NCBI GenBank assembly: GCA_963841845.1
Contig: CAWJEG010000005.1
Span: forward strand, 248,001 to 312,000
DNA length: 64,000 nucleotides
Direction of reading: 5' to 3'
Origin: CAVVGZ01 sp963841845
GTDB lineage: Bacteria; Chloroflexota; Anaerolineae; Anaerolineales; Anaerolineaceae
The notes below the pieces were generated by a model. It was not told the DNA's origin. It searched no databases and worked only from the letters and a program-made list of their open reading frames with translations. This document shows, piece by piece, positions 54,368 to 64,000 of the stretch (position 1 is its first letter; each line of letters opens with the position of its first letter). Made by a program: the position numbers and the translations under genes.

Positions 54368-54862
54368 ATGCCTATTTATGATTCAAATACCCTGGAATTT
54401 TTCAGCCGGAGTCCAGAACAAACCCGGAGGTTAGGGATTCGTATTGGAATGCTGCTTAAAACCGGTGATGTAATCTGCCTTTCCGGAGAACTTGGCAGTG
54501 GAAAAACAACCCTTGTACAGGGAATTGCTCAGGGTTGGGGATCTTCAGACGGGGTTACAAGCCCGACTTTCATTATTGTTAATGAATATCACAAGCCGGA
54601 TGGACAATCCCTCTATCACCTGGATGCGTTCCGGCTTCAAAATGCCTTTGAGGCTGAGGATCTGGATATTGACCAAATGATTGAAGCAGGCATCATCATA
54701 ATTGAATGGCCGGAACAGATAGAGGATGCCATTCCAAACGAACGATTGACCATCAAAATGCAGTGGATGGCTGATGAACAAAGGGGAATGCTTTTCCAAC
54801 CCCGTGGGGAAAGGTACCATAAAATAATGGCGGAATTTCGGCTGTCGGCTTTCAGAGGGTAA
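54368..54862 (+). CDS. tsaE: tRNA t6A biosynthesis ATPase TsaE
   Basis: The 164-residue protein has the P-loop CLSGELGSGKTTLVQGIAQG, then VTSPTFIIVNEYH and LYHLDAFRL. These are all conserved in TsaE, which powers the TsaBD complex that makes N6-threonylcarbamoyladenosine in tRNA. It starts a tsaE-tsaB-rimI-udg run with intergenic distances of 2 nt or overlaps. Confidence 0.94.
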   Translation: MPIYDSNTLEFFSRSPEQTRRLGIRIGMLLKTGDVICLSGELGSGKTTLVQGIAQGWGSSDGVTSPTFIIVNEYHKPDGQSLYHLDAFRLQNAFEAEDLDIDQMIEAGIIIIEWPEQIEDAIPNERLTIKMQWMADEQRGMLFQPRGERYHKIMAEFRLSAFRG

Positions 54863-54864
54863 AT

Positions 54865-55539
54865 ATGCTTTTAGCTGTTGATACATCCACGCAACAAATC
54901 GGATTAGCCCTTTATGATGGTGTTACCGTAATCGTCGAGGATATCTGGTTATCTCAAAACCATCACACTAAGGAATTGTCACCGGCAATTTCCCGCCTTT
55001 TTACAAAATGCCCAATAAATCCCAGGGATCTTACAGGTTTGGCCATTGCCATCGGGCCCGGATCATTCACCGGTTTACGCATCGGATTGAGTGTAGTAAA
55101 AGGAATGGCATTATTTCTGCATATCCCGGTGGTAGGTATTCCAACTTTGGACATCCTGGCAGCTGCTCAACCCCTGCAGAAAATTCCCCTTGTTGCTCTT
55201 TTAAGAGCGGGACGGGGAAGGTTAGCAGCATGCTGGTATGATGCTGATTTTCATGCAGGAAAATGGAAATCTCAAGGAAAATACCAGGTACTCCAGGCCG
55301 AGGAATTATCCCAACTCGTTGATACCCCTACCCTGATTTATGGGGAGTTGAACGGAGCAGAACGCCAGATTCTTGAGCGCAAGAAAGCAAATATTATCCT
55401 GGGCACCCCTGCACAATCAATCAGGCGGCCTTCCTATTTAGCAGAGATCGCCTGGCAAAAATTGAGAAAGAACCAGGTGGACGATGTAAATTCACTCACC
55501 CCGATCTATCTCCACGTGATGGGGGTCAAACCTTCTTGA
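54865..55539 (+). CDS. tsaB: tRNA t6A biosynthesis protein TsaB
   Basis: The 224-residue protein starts MLLAVDTSTQQIGLALYDG and carries LAIAIGPGSFTGLRIGLSVV, the ASKHA-fold motifs of TsaB. It forms a complex with TsaD and TsaE; tsaD is not in this window. Confidence 0.94.
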   Translation: MLLAVDTSTQQIGLALYDGVTVIVEDIWLSQNHHTKELSPAISRLFTKCPINPRDLTGLAIAIGPGSFTGLRIGLSVVKGMALFLHIPVVGIPTLDILAAAQPLQKIPLVALLRAGRGRLAACWYDADFHAGKWKSQGKYQVLQAEELSQLVDTPTLIYGELNGAERQILERKKANIILGTPAQSIRRPSYLAEIAWQKLRKNQVDDVNSLTPIYLHVMGVKPS

Positions 55540-56108
55540 TGAATTCCAATGAAAAACAGAGTGTTTTAATCCGTCCAATGACTCCGGATGACATCGAAGC
55601 GGTTTACCAGATTGAAAACCTTTCATTTGCCCTGCCATGGAGCAAACGGTCCTATCAATTCGAGATAAATGAAAATCAATCCTCCCGCCCATGGGTGGCT
55701 GAAGCCTACCTTAGTGATGGATCTAAGCAGATTGTAGGTTTAATTGTTATCTGGTTGATTTTAGATGAGGGTCATATCGCCAATGTAGCAGTTCATCCTT
55801 CCTTCAGGGGATTGGGGATTGGCAGAAAACTTCTTGCGTACACAATCCTTAAAGCATTCGAGGAGGGTGCCCATCAATTTTTCCTCGAAGTTCGCCGCGG
55901 GAACCTTACTGCCCAGAGAATCTACCAGGAATTAGGATTTAAAATTGAAGGTGTCAGGCAAAAATACTACCAGGATAATGGTGAGGATGCGCTGCTGATG
56001 GAGATGGGAACAATAAACCAGCCCCTGCTGACAAAATACGCTGCCGCGCCTGTTACTTCGAATATGCTCTACGACTTTCAACCTAAGGAGGAAGAAAATG
56101 GATCGTGA
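55539..56108 (+). CDS. rimI: Ribosomal-protein-alanine N-acetyltransferase RimI
   Basis: The 189-residue GNAT protein has IRPMTPDDIEAVYQIENLSF at the N-terminus, the acetyl-CoA motif VHPSFRGLGIGRKLLAY, and FFLEVRRGNLTAQRIYQELG with YYQDNGEDALLMEM. This is the RimI pattern. It probably acetylates the N-terminus of ribosomal protein S18. The usual co-location with tsaB supports the name. The ATG at 55539 overlaps the tsaB stop; a TTG at 55536 is also possible. Confidence 0.9.
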   Translation: MNSNEKQSVLIRPMTPDDIEAVYQIENLSFALPWSKRSYQFEINENQSSRPWVAEAYLSDGSKQIVGLIVIWLILDEGHIANVAVHPSFRGLGIGRKLLAYTILKAFEEGAHQFFLEVRRGNLTAQRIYQELGFKIEGVRQKYYQDNGEDALLMEMGTINQPLLTKYAAAPVTSNMLYDFQPKEEENGS

Positions 56109-56757
56109 CCAACAGCTCCGGGAGATCATCAATGATATTTCCATTTGTACCAAATGCCAGCTGCATCACTCCAGAAAGTTATCCGTTCCCGGAGAGGGTC
56201 CATTTGATACGGATATTATGTTCATTGGCGAAGCACCCGGTTTTCACGAAAATGAGCAGGGACGTCCGTTCGTCGGAGCTGCCGGAAAGCTGCTGGATAC
56301 ATTGCTTGCCAATATTGGAATGAATCGAAACCAGGTTGTGATTACCAATGTGGTTAAATGCCGGCCACCAGGCAATCGGGATCCGCTGGATGAAGAAATC
56401 GAAGCATGCGTTGGCGCATATCTATCCCGCCAGATTGAATTGATTGACCCGAAATTGATCATTACATTAGGCAGAATTTCGATGGGCTTATTTTTCAAAA
56501 ATGCAAAAATCGGGGAGATGCATGGGAATTCCGTTAAGATCGGTCAAAGATGGGTGACTGCCATGTACCACCCTGCGGCCGCCTTGCACCAACCCAAGCT
56601 GCTGGAAGTGATTCAGAAAGATTTCGATAAACTCCCGGCATTGGTATCCAGAGTCGTCCTGAGTACAGAACAGAAAATCGCTGAAAAAGAAGTTGGTAAC
56701 AAAACGAATGATTTAGTCCCCCCTCAAGGTAATCCAAGCCAGCTTAGCCTGTTCTAG
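56098..56757 (+). CDS. Family 4 uracil-DNA glycosylase (Fe-S)
   Basis: The 219-residue protein has CTKCQLHHSRKLSVPGEG near residue 18 with the first two cluster cysteines, then MFIGEAPGFHENEQGRPFVG, a motif of family 4 enzymes. Conserved Cys residues follow in VVKCRPPGNRDP and EIEACVGAY. These hold a 4Fe-4S cluster. It excises uracil from DNA. It overlaps rimI by 11 nt. Confidence 0.93.
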   Translation: MDRDQQLREIINDISICTKCQLHHSRKLSVPGEGPFDTDIMFIGEAPGFHENEQGRPFVGAAGKLLDTLLANIGMNRNQVVITNVVKCRPPGNRDPLDEEIEACVGAYLSRQIELIDPKLIITLGRISMGLFFKNAKIGEMHGNSVKIGQRWVTAMYHPAAALHQPKLLEVIQKDFDKLPALVSRVVLSTEQKIAEKEVGNKTNDLVPPQGNPSQLSLF

Positions 56758-56828
56758 GATAGGCTTTTCATTTATGATATGATAAGCCAGCTAAATAGAG
56801 AATCAATAATCCACCGATAGGATCCTCC

Positions 56829-58152
56829 ATGGAAAATGCTTATAAAACTACTTTGATAAATCGATTTAAAGATAAAAGCGCAAAAATCTCCATTCTAGGC
56901 TTGGGTTATGTAGGTCTTCCCCTTGCTGTCGTGTTTGCAGAAGCGGGTTTTCATGTCATCGGTGTAGACCCTGACCCGAAAAAAATTAGCGCTATTCAAA
57001 ATGGTGAAAGTTATATTTTAGATGTCCCTGACGAACAAATCAGAAAATTGGTGGATCAAAAAAAACTTCAAGCTACTACAGATTTTTCTTACCTCAAGGA
57101 AGCTGATGCAGTCAGTATCTGTGTTCCTACCCCATTGCGGAAAACAGGCGACCCAGACCTGTCATATATTGTTTCGGCAACAGAGGAACTGGCAAAGTAT
57201 ATCCATCCTGGCATGGTGGTTGTACTGGAATCCACCACGTATCCTGGCACTACCCGTGAAATCATCCTCCCAACTCTAACCGAGAAAAGCAAACTGAATG
57301 TAGGTGAAGATTTCTTCCTTGCTTTCTCGCCTGAGAGGGTGGATCCAGGGAGGAAAGACTGGACAACAATCAACACCCCGAAGGTACTCGGTGGTGTTAC
57401 CCCCAATTGCCTCGATGTCGCTTCAGCATGGTATTCCATGGCGCTTCAGAAAGTAGTCCCGGTCTCATCTGCAGAAGTGGCGGAGATGGCAAAATTGCTT
57501 GAAAACACCTACCGCATGATCAATATCGGCCTGGTGAATGAGCTGGCAATCATGTGTGACCGGCTTGGGGTGGATGTCTGGGAGGTCATTGACGCAGCTG
57601 CGACAAAACCTTTTGGATTTATGAAGTTTACTCCCGGTCCGGGTTTGGGGGGACACTGTATCCCCATAGACCCTCTCTATCTTTCCTGGAAACTACGCAG
57701 CATCAATTATACGGCACAGGTTCATTGAGCTGGCATCCGAAATTAACTCCAATATGCCCCGCTTTGTAATTGGGAAAATTTCAGATGCTTTAAACAACCG
57801 ATCAAAACCGATTAAGGGCAGCAAGATCCTCGTCCTGGGAGCAGCATATAAACCGGATATTGATGATATCCGTGAATCCCCAGCCCTGGATGTGATTGGA
57901 CTGCTTATCCAGAAAGGTGCGGAAGTCTCGTATCATGACCCCTACATAAAAAAGGTTCATCATGAGGAATGGGAACTGCAATCAATACCCAATCTGGATG
58001 AAGGTTTGCAGAATGCGGACTGTGTTGTCATTTTGACCAACCATTCTGTATACGACTACGCCAGCATCCTTGAGAAAAGTACACTCATCATTGACAGCCG
58101 CAATGCCCTGGGTGTGCTCGGCCGGGATCATCCCAAAGTGGTGAGGTTGTAA
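56829..58152 (+). CDS. UDP-sugar 6-dehydrogenase (nucleotide sugar dehydrogenase), frameshifted
   Basis: The first frame (56829-57728) has ILGLGYVGLPLAVVFAEAGF, VSICVPTPLRKTGDPDLSYI, VLESTTYPGTT and GPGLGGHCIPIDPLYLSW, where Cys is the nucleophile. It then meets TGA within AQVH. The family sequence continues as ARFIELASEIN, which is exactly what the +1 frame reads. The extra base lies in GCACAG around 57715-57718. The +1 frame runs to 58152 (FVIGKISDALNNRSKPIKG, LVLGAAYKPDIDD). Together the protein would be about 440 residues, the normal length. It supplies a UDP-uronic acid to the surface glycan cluster. Confidence 0.88.
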
Positions 58153-59129
58153 TGTCCCGTTACATCGTCACCGGGGCGGCAGGATTTATTGCTTCGAAGG
58201 TCAGCGAAACCCTGCTTCAGCAAGGACATACCATCATCGGAATCGATAATATGAATGATTCCTATGATGTACGCCTTAAAGATTGGCGTTTGGCCAGGTT
58301 GGTTTCCTATCCAAATTTCATCTTCCTTCAGGAAGATATCAGTCAGTTTGCAAAGATGGAGAGAGTATTTGACACACAACGCCATATCGATGGAGTCATC
58401 AATCTGGCAGCTCGTGCAGGAGTACGGATGAGTGTGGAAAATCCATGGGCTTATTTGGAAACAAATGTCAATGGAACCTTGAATTTACTGGAACTTTGCC
58501 ATAGATACGATATCCAAAAATTTATCCTTTCTTCCACATCAAGCCTTTATGGCAGTCATAATCCGGTTCCCTACCGTGAAGACACCGATACAAACCGGCC
58601 GTTGTCTCCTTATGCAGCCAGTAAAAAAGCCGCAGAGGCGCTCTGCCATAGCTACCACCACCTTTACCAGCTGGATGTGACTGTTTTTCGGTATTTCACT
58701 GTGTATGGTCCAGCGGGAAGACCTGATATGTCCTTGTTCCGATTTACCCAGTGGATCTGTGAAGATTTGCCTGTCCAGGTATATGGTGATGGGTACCAAT
58801 CCAGGGACTTCACCTTCGTGGATGATATCGCCCGGGGGACCATTGCAGGGTTGAAAAATGTAAAATACCAGGTAATCAACCTGGGAAATGACCAACCGCA
58901 CCCCTTGATGGATGTGATCCAACTGCTGGAAGAGTATCTGGGAAAAAAAGCGAATATTGTTTATAGCCCGATGCACAGGGCGGATGTATACACAACACGT
59001 GCCTCGATTGACAAAGCAAGAAATATTTTAGGCTGGAAACCCGAGGTAAGCCTTGAAGAAGGCATAAAAAAGCTGGTTGACTGGTATTTGAAAGAACGCT
59101 CCTGGGCAAGGTATATTGCCACTCCATGA
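58152..59129 (+). CDS. NAD-dependent epimerase (UDP-glucuronate 4-epimerase-like)
   Basis: The 325-residue short-chain dehydrogenase-type protein has YIVTGAAGFIASKVSETLLQ, VINLAARAGVRMSVENPWAY, LSSTSSLYGSH, YAASKKAAEALCHSY with the YxxxK pair, and a DFTFVDDIARGTIAGL substrate loop. It resembles UDP-glucuronate 4-epimerases, so it may interconvert UDP-glucuronate and UDP-galacturonate made by the preceding dehydrogenase. It overlaps that gene's stop by 1 nt and the next gene by 4 nt. Confidence 0.9.
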   Translation: MSRYIVTGAAGFIASKVSETLLQQGHTIIGIDNMNDSYDVRLKDWRLARLVSYPNFIFLQEDISQFAKMERVFDTQRHIDGVINLAARAGVRMSVENPWAYLETNVNGTLNLLELCHRYDIQKFILSSTSSLYGSHNPVPYREDTDTNRPLSPYAASKKAAEALCHSYHHLYQLDVTVFRYFTVYGPAGRPDMSLFRFTQWICEDLPVQVYGDGYQSRDFTFVDDIARGTIAGLKNVKYQVINLGNDQPHPLMDVIQLLEEYLGKKANIVYSPMHRADVYTTRASIDKARNILGWKPEVSLEEGIKKLVDWYLKERSWARYIATP

Positions 59130-60487
59130 ATATCGTCCAAAAAATAAAAAACCATCTGGAGGAGGATCCTCTCCTGCAGCGGGTTGTCCGCAATACGGGC
59201 TACCTGTTTGGCAGCAATACAATTACGATGGGCCTAAGCATGCTGCAAAGCATTTTAGCAGCACGTCTGCTGGGGATTTTTGATTTTGGTGTGCTGGGTA
59301 CAATAACCGTTTTTGCCACCACACTCAACCGTCTTTTTTCTTTTCGCATGGGGGAAATCATCATCAAATATCTGGGGGATTATCTGGCTGAAAATCGTCT
59401 CGACCATGCAGCCACAATCATTAAAACTGCTTACATTGTGGAGGCTGCCAGCTCCCTTTTTGCTTACCTGCTCCTGGTAGTTCTATCCCCCTGGGCTGCA
59501 AACCAGCTTGCCGATAACCCTGAAAGTGTCAGCTTATTTATTATTTATGGGTTATTTATTCTTGGTAATTTCGGCAGTGAAACCTCACTGGGAATTCTGC
59601 AAATTGATAACAAATATAAACAGCAAGCAACCTTTACCATCGTACAGGCTGTTCTGACTGCCATTATCATCGTTGTTGCATATTTCACCGGCGGTGGTCT
59701 GACGCTGGTGGTTTTAGCCTACCTGGCTGGAAAATTAGTCCTGGGAATAGGCCCATTCATCCTGGCAATACGCTCCGTAAATCATCTTTTAGGAAATGGA
59801 TGGTGGCAAAGAGCGTCTTACAGTTACCTTCCCCCCCGGCGTGAACTACAGACTTTCGGTCTTACTGGAAACTTAAGCGCCACCATTAATCTCTTTGTAC
59901 GCGACAGCGAAGTGCTTTGGGTAGCATTCTTCTTATCCCCGCTTGAAGTTGGATATTACAAAGTAGCCCTGGCAATTATCAATATTGTCTTAATGCCAAT
60001 AACCCCTTTCATCAGCACCACCTTCCCGGAAATATCCCGCAGTGTATCAGCCAGGCTCTGGGGAACTCTTAGAAACCTCTTAAAGAAAATCACCATAATC
60101 TCTGCATCCTGGACAGCAGTTGTGACTCTTGGTTTGCTGTTGTTTGGACCCTGGATCATCTTAATTTATGGCCAGGAATTTATGCCTGCATATCCTGCTT
60201 TGCTTATTTTAATGGTTGGTTTTGGCGTTGCTAACATCTTTTTTTGGAATCGCCCGCTTCTCCTTGCTCTTGGATTACCCAAAACACCCTTTACCATTAC
60301 ATTGCTTACCGGCATCGTAAAAGTTCTGCTGGCATTTTTACTGGTTCCCCGTTATGGTTATCTGGCTGAGGCAGCCTTGTTATCCCTTTATTTTATCGTT
60401 TCGGTCTTATTGATCACATACATTGGAATTAAAAAAATAAAATATTACGAGAATGGGGCTAAATCGCTCCAAATTTCTCAAACCTGA
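59126..60487 (+). CDS. Polysaccharide flippase (Wzx/MATE-like)
   Basis: The 453-residue protein has about 12 to 14 membrane helices and belongs to the oligosaccharide flippase superfamily. YLFGSNTITMGLSMLQSILA opens the first helix, and DSEVLWVAFFLSPLEVGYYK lies mid-protein. It would export lipid-linked repeat units of the surface polysaccharide. It overlaps the epimerase by 4 nt. Confidence 0.87.
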   Translation: MNIVQKIKNHLEEDPLLQRVVRNTGYLFGSNTITMGLSMLQSILAARLLGIFDFGVLGTITVFATTLNRLFSFRMGEIIIKYLGDYLAENRLDHAATIIKTAYIVEAASSLFAYLLLVVLSPWAANQLADNPESVSLFIIYGLFILGNFGSETSLGILQIDNKYKQQATFTIVQAVLTAIIIVVAYFTGGGLTLVVLAYLAGKLVLGIGPFILAIRSVNHLLGNGWWQRASYSYLPPRRELQTFGLTGNLSATINLFVRDSEVLWVAFFLSPLEVGYYKVALAIINIVLMPITPFISTTFPEISRSVSARLWGTLRNLLKKITIISASWTAVVTLGLLLFGPWIILIYGQEFMPAYPALLILMVGFGVANIFFWNRPLLLALGLPKTPFTITLLTGIVKVLLAFLLVPRYGYLAEAALLSLYFIVSVLLITYIGIKKIKYYENGAKSLQISQT

Positions 60488-60629
60488 TGAAATTTATTCT
60501 AAATAGACCGGGTTTCAGCGGATCGGGCTATAGAAATCATAGAATCCTCTTTGTGGTAACATAGGTTTAGTTTGCATACTGGAAGGACACGTCCTTGCCC
60601 ATCTGATTATCCCTGGCAAAGGTTATTGA

Positions 60630-62178
60630 ATGTTTCAAAGAGGGAAACTTAGTCCCGCAATCTTATCGTTGAGCATAGGATTAATATCAGGCGTAATAAT
60701 CAGCCTGCTATTTTCAGCAGGTAATCCCTGGATAGGAAGCCTAGCCACCTCCCTATTAATCGGTCTTTCCTGTTACATCTTGATCAAAACATGGCATTGG
60801 GCAGGGGGTGGAAATAAACTGGCCTGGATGATTATTCTGGCTTTTTCAATCCGCCTTTTTGTTGGCCTTGGAGCTGGTTTGATCCTTCCGATAGCAGGCT
60901 ATGAGGAGGAGGTCCAGAAGGCGGGCTACCTTTTTTTCGATGCCTACACCAGGGATCAACAAGCCTGGCATTTTGCCGAATCGGGCAGGTCCCTGTTATT
61001 AAGCTTCCAAAACGAGTTCTGGACGGACCAGTATGGCGGATTGATGGGATTAAGTGCCATCATTTACCGCTATCTATCCCCGGATGCCCATCGTCCACAC
61101 CTGATTATTATTCTGGGCGCCTTCGCCTTTTCATTGGGAATTCCATTTTTCTGGAAAGCAGTCCAGTTTCGTTGGACAGAAAAAATTGCCAGTCTTGCAA
61201 CATGGGTCTTAATTTTTTACCCGGACAGCATCCTTTTTTCTAGCTCCCAAATGCGGGAACCATACCTGATAGGACTATTTTGTATTGCATTTTGGGGGGC
61301 TGTAAACTGGAGTTCAAAAAGGAAACAGGCTGTACTTGCCCTGGCTATCAGCCTGTGCCTGATGGGAGTGATTTCCCTGCTGGTGATGGCTGCAGTTTCT
61401 TCAGCCCTTTTTATGTGGTTATGGCTTGAATATTTCTCGACGAAATTGAATAAACGCTGGGTACTTGCAGGATGGTTGGCAATTTTATTGGTTCTTTCCG
61501 CATCCATCATCTTTGGAAACGCCTGGTTCCAGGATACGGCCAGGTGGGATTTATTATTGACAGAGCGTAATTCGGGTTGGGTAGCAAAATCAATCGGTGA
61601 AATTGGTGGTCAGGCTAGAATACCCTTCATGGTCGGCTATGGACTCGTTCAGCCATTGCTGCCAGCCGCCATTGCGGATGATGCCATTGCGGTTTGGAAA
61701 TCAATTGGGATAATCCGTTCTCTGGGCTGGTTTATGCTTATCCCCTTCTTAATCACCCCCCTATTTATCCTGTTCAAATTAGAGCCGGGAAAAAACAAAA
61801 ATATCTACATATTGCTCACCTGTCATCGTGTCTATCTGGATTCTGATCTCCTCAATCCGTGCCGGCGGGGACCAGTGGGATAATCCACGCTACCGGTCGA
61901 TCTTTATCCCGTGGATGGCTTTGCTTGGCTCCTGGACATTTTTCCTTGTGCGCGAATTAAAAAGCCCCTGGCTGTTTCGGATCATCTTCGTTGAAATTAT
62001 TTTCCTTGCATTCTTCACCAACTGGTATTTCAGCCGCTACTTTCTGCTTTGGAGAAGGCTCCCATTTTGGGAAAACATAATCTGGATCATTGGATTAACG
62101 TCCATCGTGATTATTGGCGGATTTCTGTGGGACTTTTACCGCCAGAAAGCCATAAACCACCACCAGGATCAAGAATAA
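60630..62178 (+). CDS. Multi-spanning membrane protein of surface glycan assembly, frameshifted
   Basis: The first frame (60630-61883) has about nine hydrophobic segments and reads coherently to IYILLT. It then turns into hydrophilic junk ending at TAA. Skipping one base near T61821 joins it to the frame that reads VIVSIWILISSIRAGGDQWD and continues to 62178. The whole protein would be about 515 residues. It resembles GT-C type or O-antigen polymerase-like membrane proteins; the function is unknown. Confidence 0.72.
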
Positions 62179-62230
62179 GCCTGCATGTTATAATCCATTC
62201 TGGTAAGTTCGGCATGAAAGACAGGATTCA

Positions 62231-64000
62231 GTGACCCGATTTCGAAATGCAATAAACCAAATTGCCGAGTCCAGGATGCTGGCTTTAATCGTGGCATTGC
62301 TTGGAATAATCCTCTATGCTTACCAATCGTATATCTATGCGCATCGCATCCCCTCCACCCTCGATGAGGGTAATTACCTCTACAAGGGACTCCTTTTCTT
62401 AACCGGAAAATATTTTCCCTTCCAGGATTATGGGCCCTGGACAAATAAAATGCCGTTCTCTTTTTATATTCCTGGGTTAAGCCAGTTGATCGAACCAGGA
62501 TTACGCAGCGGCAGGTATTTTGCCATCCTGCTCGGGGTTCTTATGCTGGTTGGATTATGGATTACCGGGCGGAGAGCTTGGCGGGTATTGGTGGGCAGCC
62601 TTTGTTGTCATGTGGTTTGCGGTCAACCCGGTTATCATCAAAATGTACAGCCAGATGTTATCAGAAGGATTGATCGCATTCCTGTTAGCCTGGGTGTTTG
62701 CCTTCTCCCTCGGGCAAAATCAAAAAACCTGGCAAACCATTCTTGGAATATTACTGGCAACACTGATAATTTTATCCCGCCAAAATATGCTGCCTCTTAT
62801 TGTAATCATCCTGTGCTACTACCTTTGGGAACATGGCTGGAAAAATGCTCTAATTAATACAATCGTATTTCTGGCTGCTTTTCTTTTTATACACATTGTC
62901 TTCTGGCCAGGCATTCTGCAATTGTGGATCGTCTGGATACCGCAAAATCTTTCTCCCTACCTGGATTCCTTCCGCTTGAATCTCGGAGGAACCAGTGTCT
63001 GGAATCCAGAGGTATCCCTTTTTAACAAGTTGTTTGTATTCTGGGAAGGAACACGCCACCACTTTATTCCCCTTTTCGGGACACTCATCGCCTGGATATT
63101 CTGGCCAAAAAAAGGGGATTGGAAATCACCATCTCATTATAGAATGGCCGTGATCCTGAGCGTGCTTTTTGCAGTAATGGTTTTATCCCATGCCTGGGCA
63201 TCAATCGATCAGGAGTACTGTGTTTTTTGTTACTCGCTTTATCTAAGCTTCTTCACCCACACAGGTCTTCTGGTCATCGTGCTTGTGTACCCATCCCTCA
63301 GAAAAGAGGCCGGTTTTTTCAGGCAGGCTCTGGCAATCCTGCTCACCCTGATCATTGCTTCCGGGGTTGCCTTCGGCGGTCACCAGGATGTGTCAAATTT
63401 CCTGATGAATATTCAAGTTCCGCGTATGCAAAATATGCGCTTTCTCCCCGGTACCACAGAGGTCTGGCGTTTTCTTGCAAATAAATTTGGCTATAGTATG
63501 GATACGCTTAAGGTCTGGATACCGATGGCTGCCGGTTTGATGCTGGGATTATCCATTGTGCTGCTGGTGGGAATAATATCCTATTTTTCCAGGCGAAAAA
63601 AGGTCTCTTACCCGGGTATTGGCTACCTCTCTATGGTTACCCTGCTGTTGGCGGGATTATTCCTCACCCCCACACCTATCCTTGGTGGAGGCAATCAAGT
63701 ACAGGAGTGCGGGGATGTCATCCAGTCATATGAAGATGCTGGCAGCTTATTGCGTACGATGATTCCGCAAGGTTCACTTATATACTGGTACGGCGGGCTT
63801 TCACCGGTACCACTGCTCTATTTACCGGATGTCCGCATCTTCCCCCCCCAGCTTAATGATGGCTATTCCTTCCGGACTGGGGGTGATCCTGAGCAGCTTG
63901 AAAGGAACGGTTACTGGAATGAACCCCTTTCGGACCAATGGATGCTTGAAGCAGATTATGTATTACTGGAAGGGCGTTACTACAAAGGGAAAACAAAAGA
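62231..64000 (+). CDS. GT-C membrane glycosyltransferase, frameshifted and running off the window
   Basis: The start is GTG 62231. The first part has IPSTLDEGNYLYKGLLFLTG, the DE loop of GT-C enzymes, and breaks at WITGRRAWR near 62582. One base further on, the frame reads YWWAAFVVMWFAVNP and IKMYSQMLSEGLIAFLLAWV. It stays open with hydrophobic segments to the end of the window, for example LPLIVIILCYYLWEHGW, with no stop. Dropping one G around 62583-62585 restores a single protein of at least 585 residues. It is likely a further sugar transferase of the cluster. A plus-strand reading up to 62857 in the first frame is out of frame and spurious. Confidence 0.75.

Noticed and set aside
1..64000. 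tRNA, rRNA, CRISPR arrays, insertion sequences, phage genes
   Set aside because: None of the usual motifs (T-arm GTTCGAATC with cloverleaf, regular repeat-spacer arrays, transposase sequences with inverted ends, capsid or integrase proteins) was seen.

Overview
The window is a dense run of bacterial housekeeping genes with moderate GC content and short intergenic gaps. It most likely comes from the Chloroflexota, class Anaerolineae, probably as a metagenome-assembled contig. The assignment is an inference from gene content. Supporting features are an oversized SecA, a NurA / HAS-barrel / HerA-like trio, the DUF3090 plus SCO1664-like pair, tandem CAP-LysM membrane proteins, many GT-C type membrane glycosyltransferases, and no outer-membrane assembly genes. 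No tRNA, rRNA, CRISPR array, insertion sequence or prophage was seen.

Layout. 0-8 kb: the 5' part of an M24 peptidase, ppk, an FHA protein, a GNAT enzyme, an isochorismatase-like hydrolase, xseA-xseB and a DUF212 membrane protein. 7.9-11.6 kb (minus strand): nurA, a frameshifted HAS-barrel gene and a HerA-like ATPase. 11.8-16.4 kb: a family 2 glycosyltransferase, DUF3090 and SCO1664-like genes, homoserine dehydrogenase, folK and folP. 16.4-23 kb: two large GT-C type membrane proteins, then an eroded stretch with a twice-frameshifted glycosyltransferase, a truncated nitroreductase and a possible gene remnant. 23-31.7 kb: lpdA, a 1350-residue secA, a four-domain S1 protein, an M19 dipeptidase and a small membrane protein. 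32-39.7 kb: an M16 protease pair, acpS, a phosphoesterase, and frr-uppS-cdsA-glpX. 39.7-45.1 kb: a SIMPL lipoprotein, cysK-cysE behind what looks like a cysteine-sensing leader, two CAP-LysM proteins and a CBS protein. 45-56.8 kb: surE, a B12-binding radical SAM protein, era, a phosphoribosyltransferase, a GIY-YIG protein, a TyrA-like dehydrogenase, an M50 protease, DUF951, an MGDG-synthase-like glycosyltransferase, tsaE-tsaB-rimI and a family 4 uracil-DNA glycosylase. 56.8-64 kb: a surface-polysaccharide cluster (UDP-sugar dehydrogenase, epimerase, flippase, two membrane proteins) that runs off the end.

Two observations stand out. First, a short open frame encoding MRKCTCQGRGF lies between a strong promoter and cysK-cysE. 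It overlaps RNA segments that can form mutually exclusive hairpins ahead of a U-rich terminator-like element, which is the architecture of ribosome-mediated attenuation sensing cysteine. Second, the five genes here with clear internal frameshifts carry six shifts in total, and all six are repaired by skipping exactly one base. Either the assembly has an insertion bias, or there is real decay or recoding in these genes.
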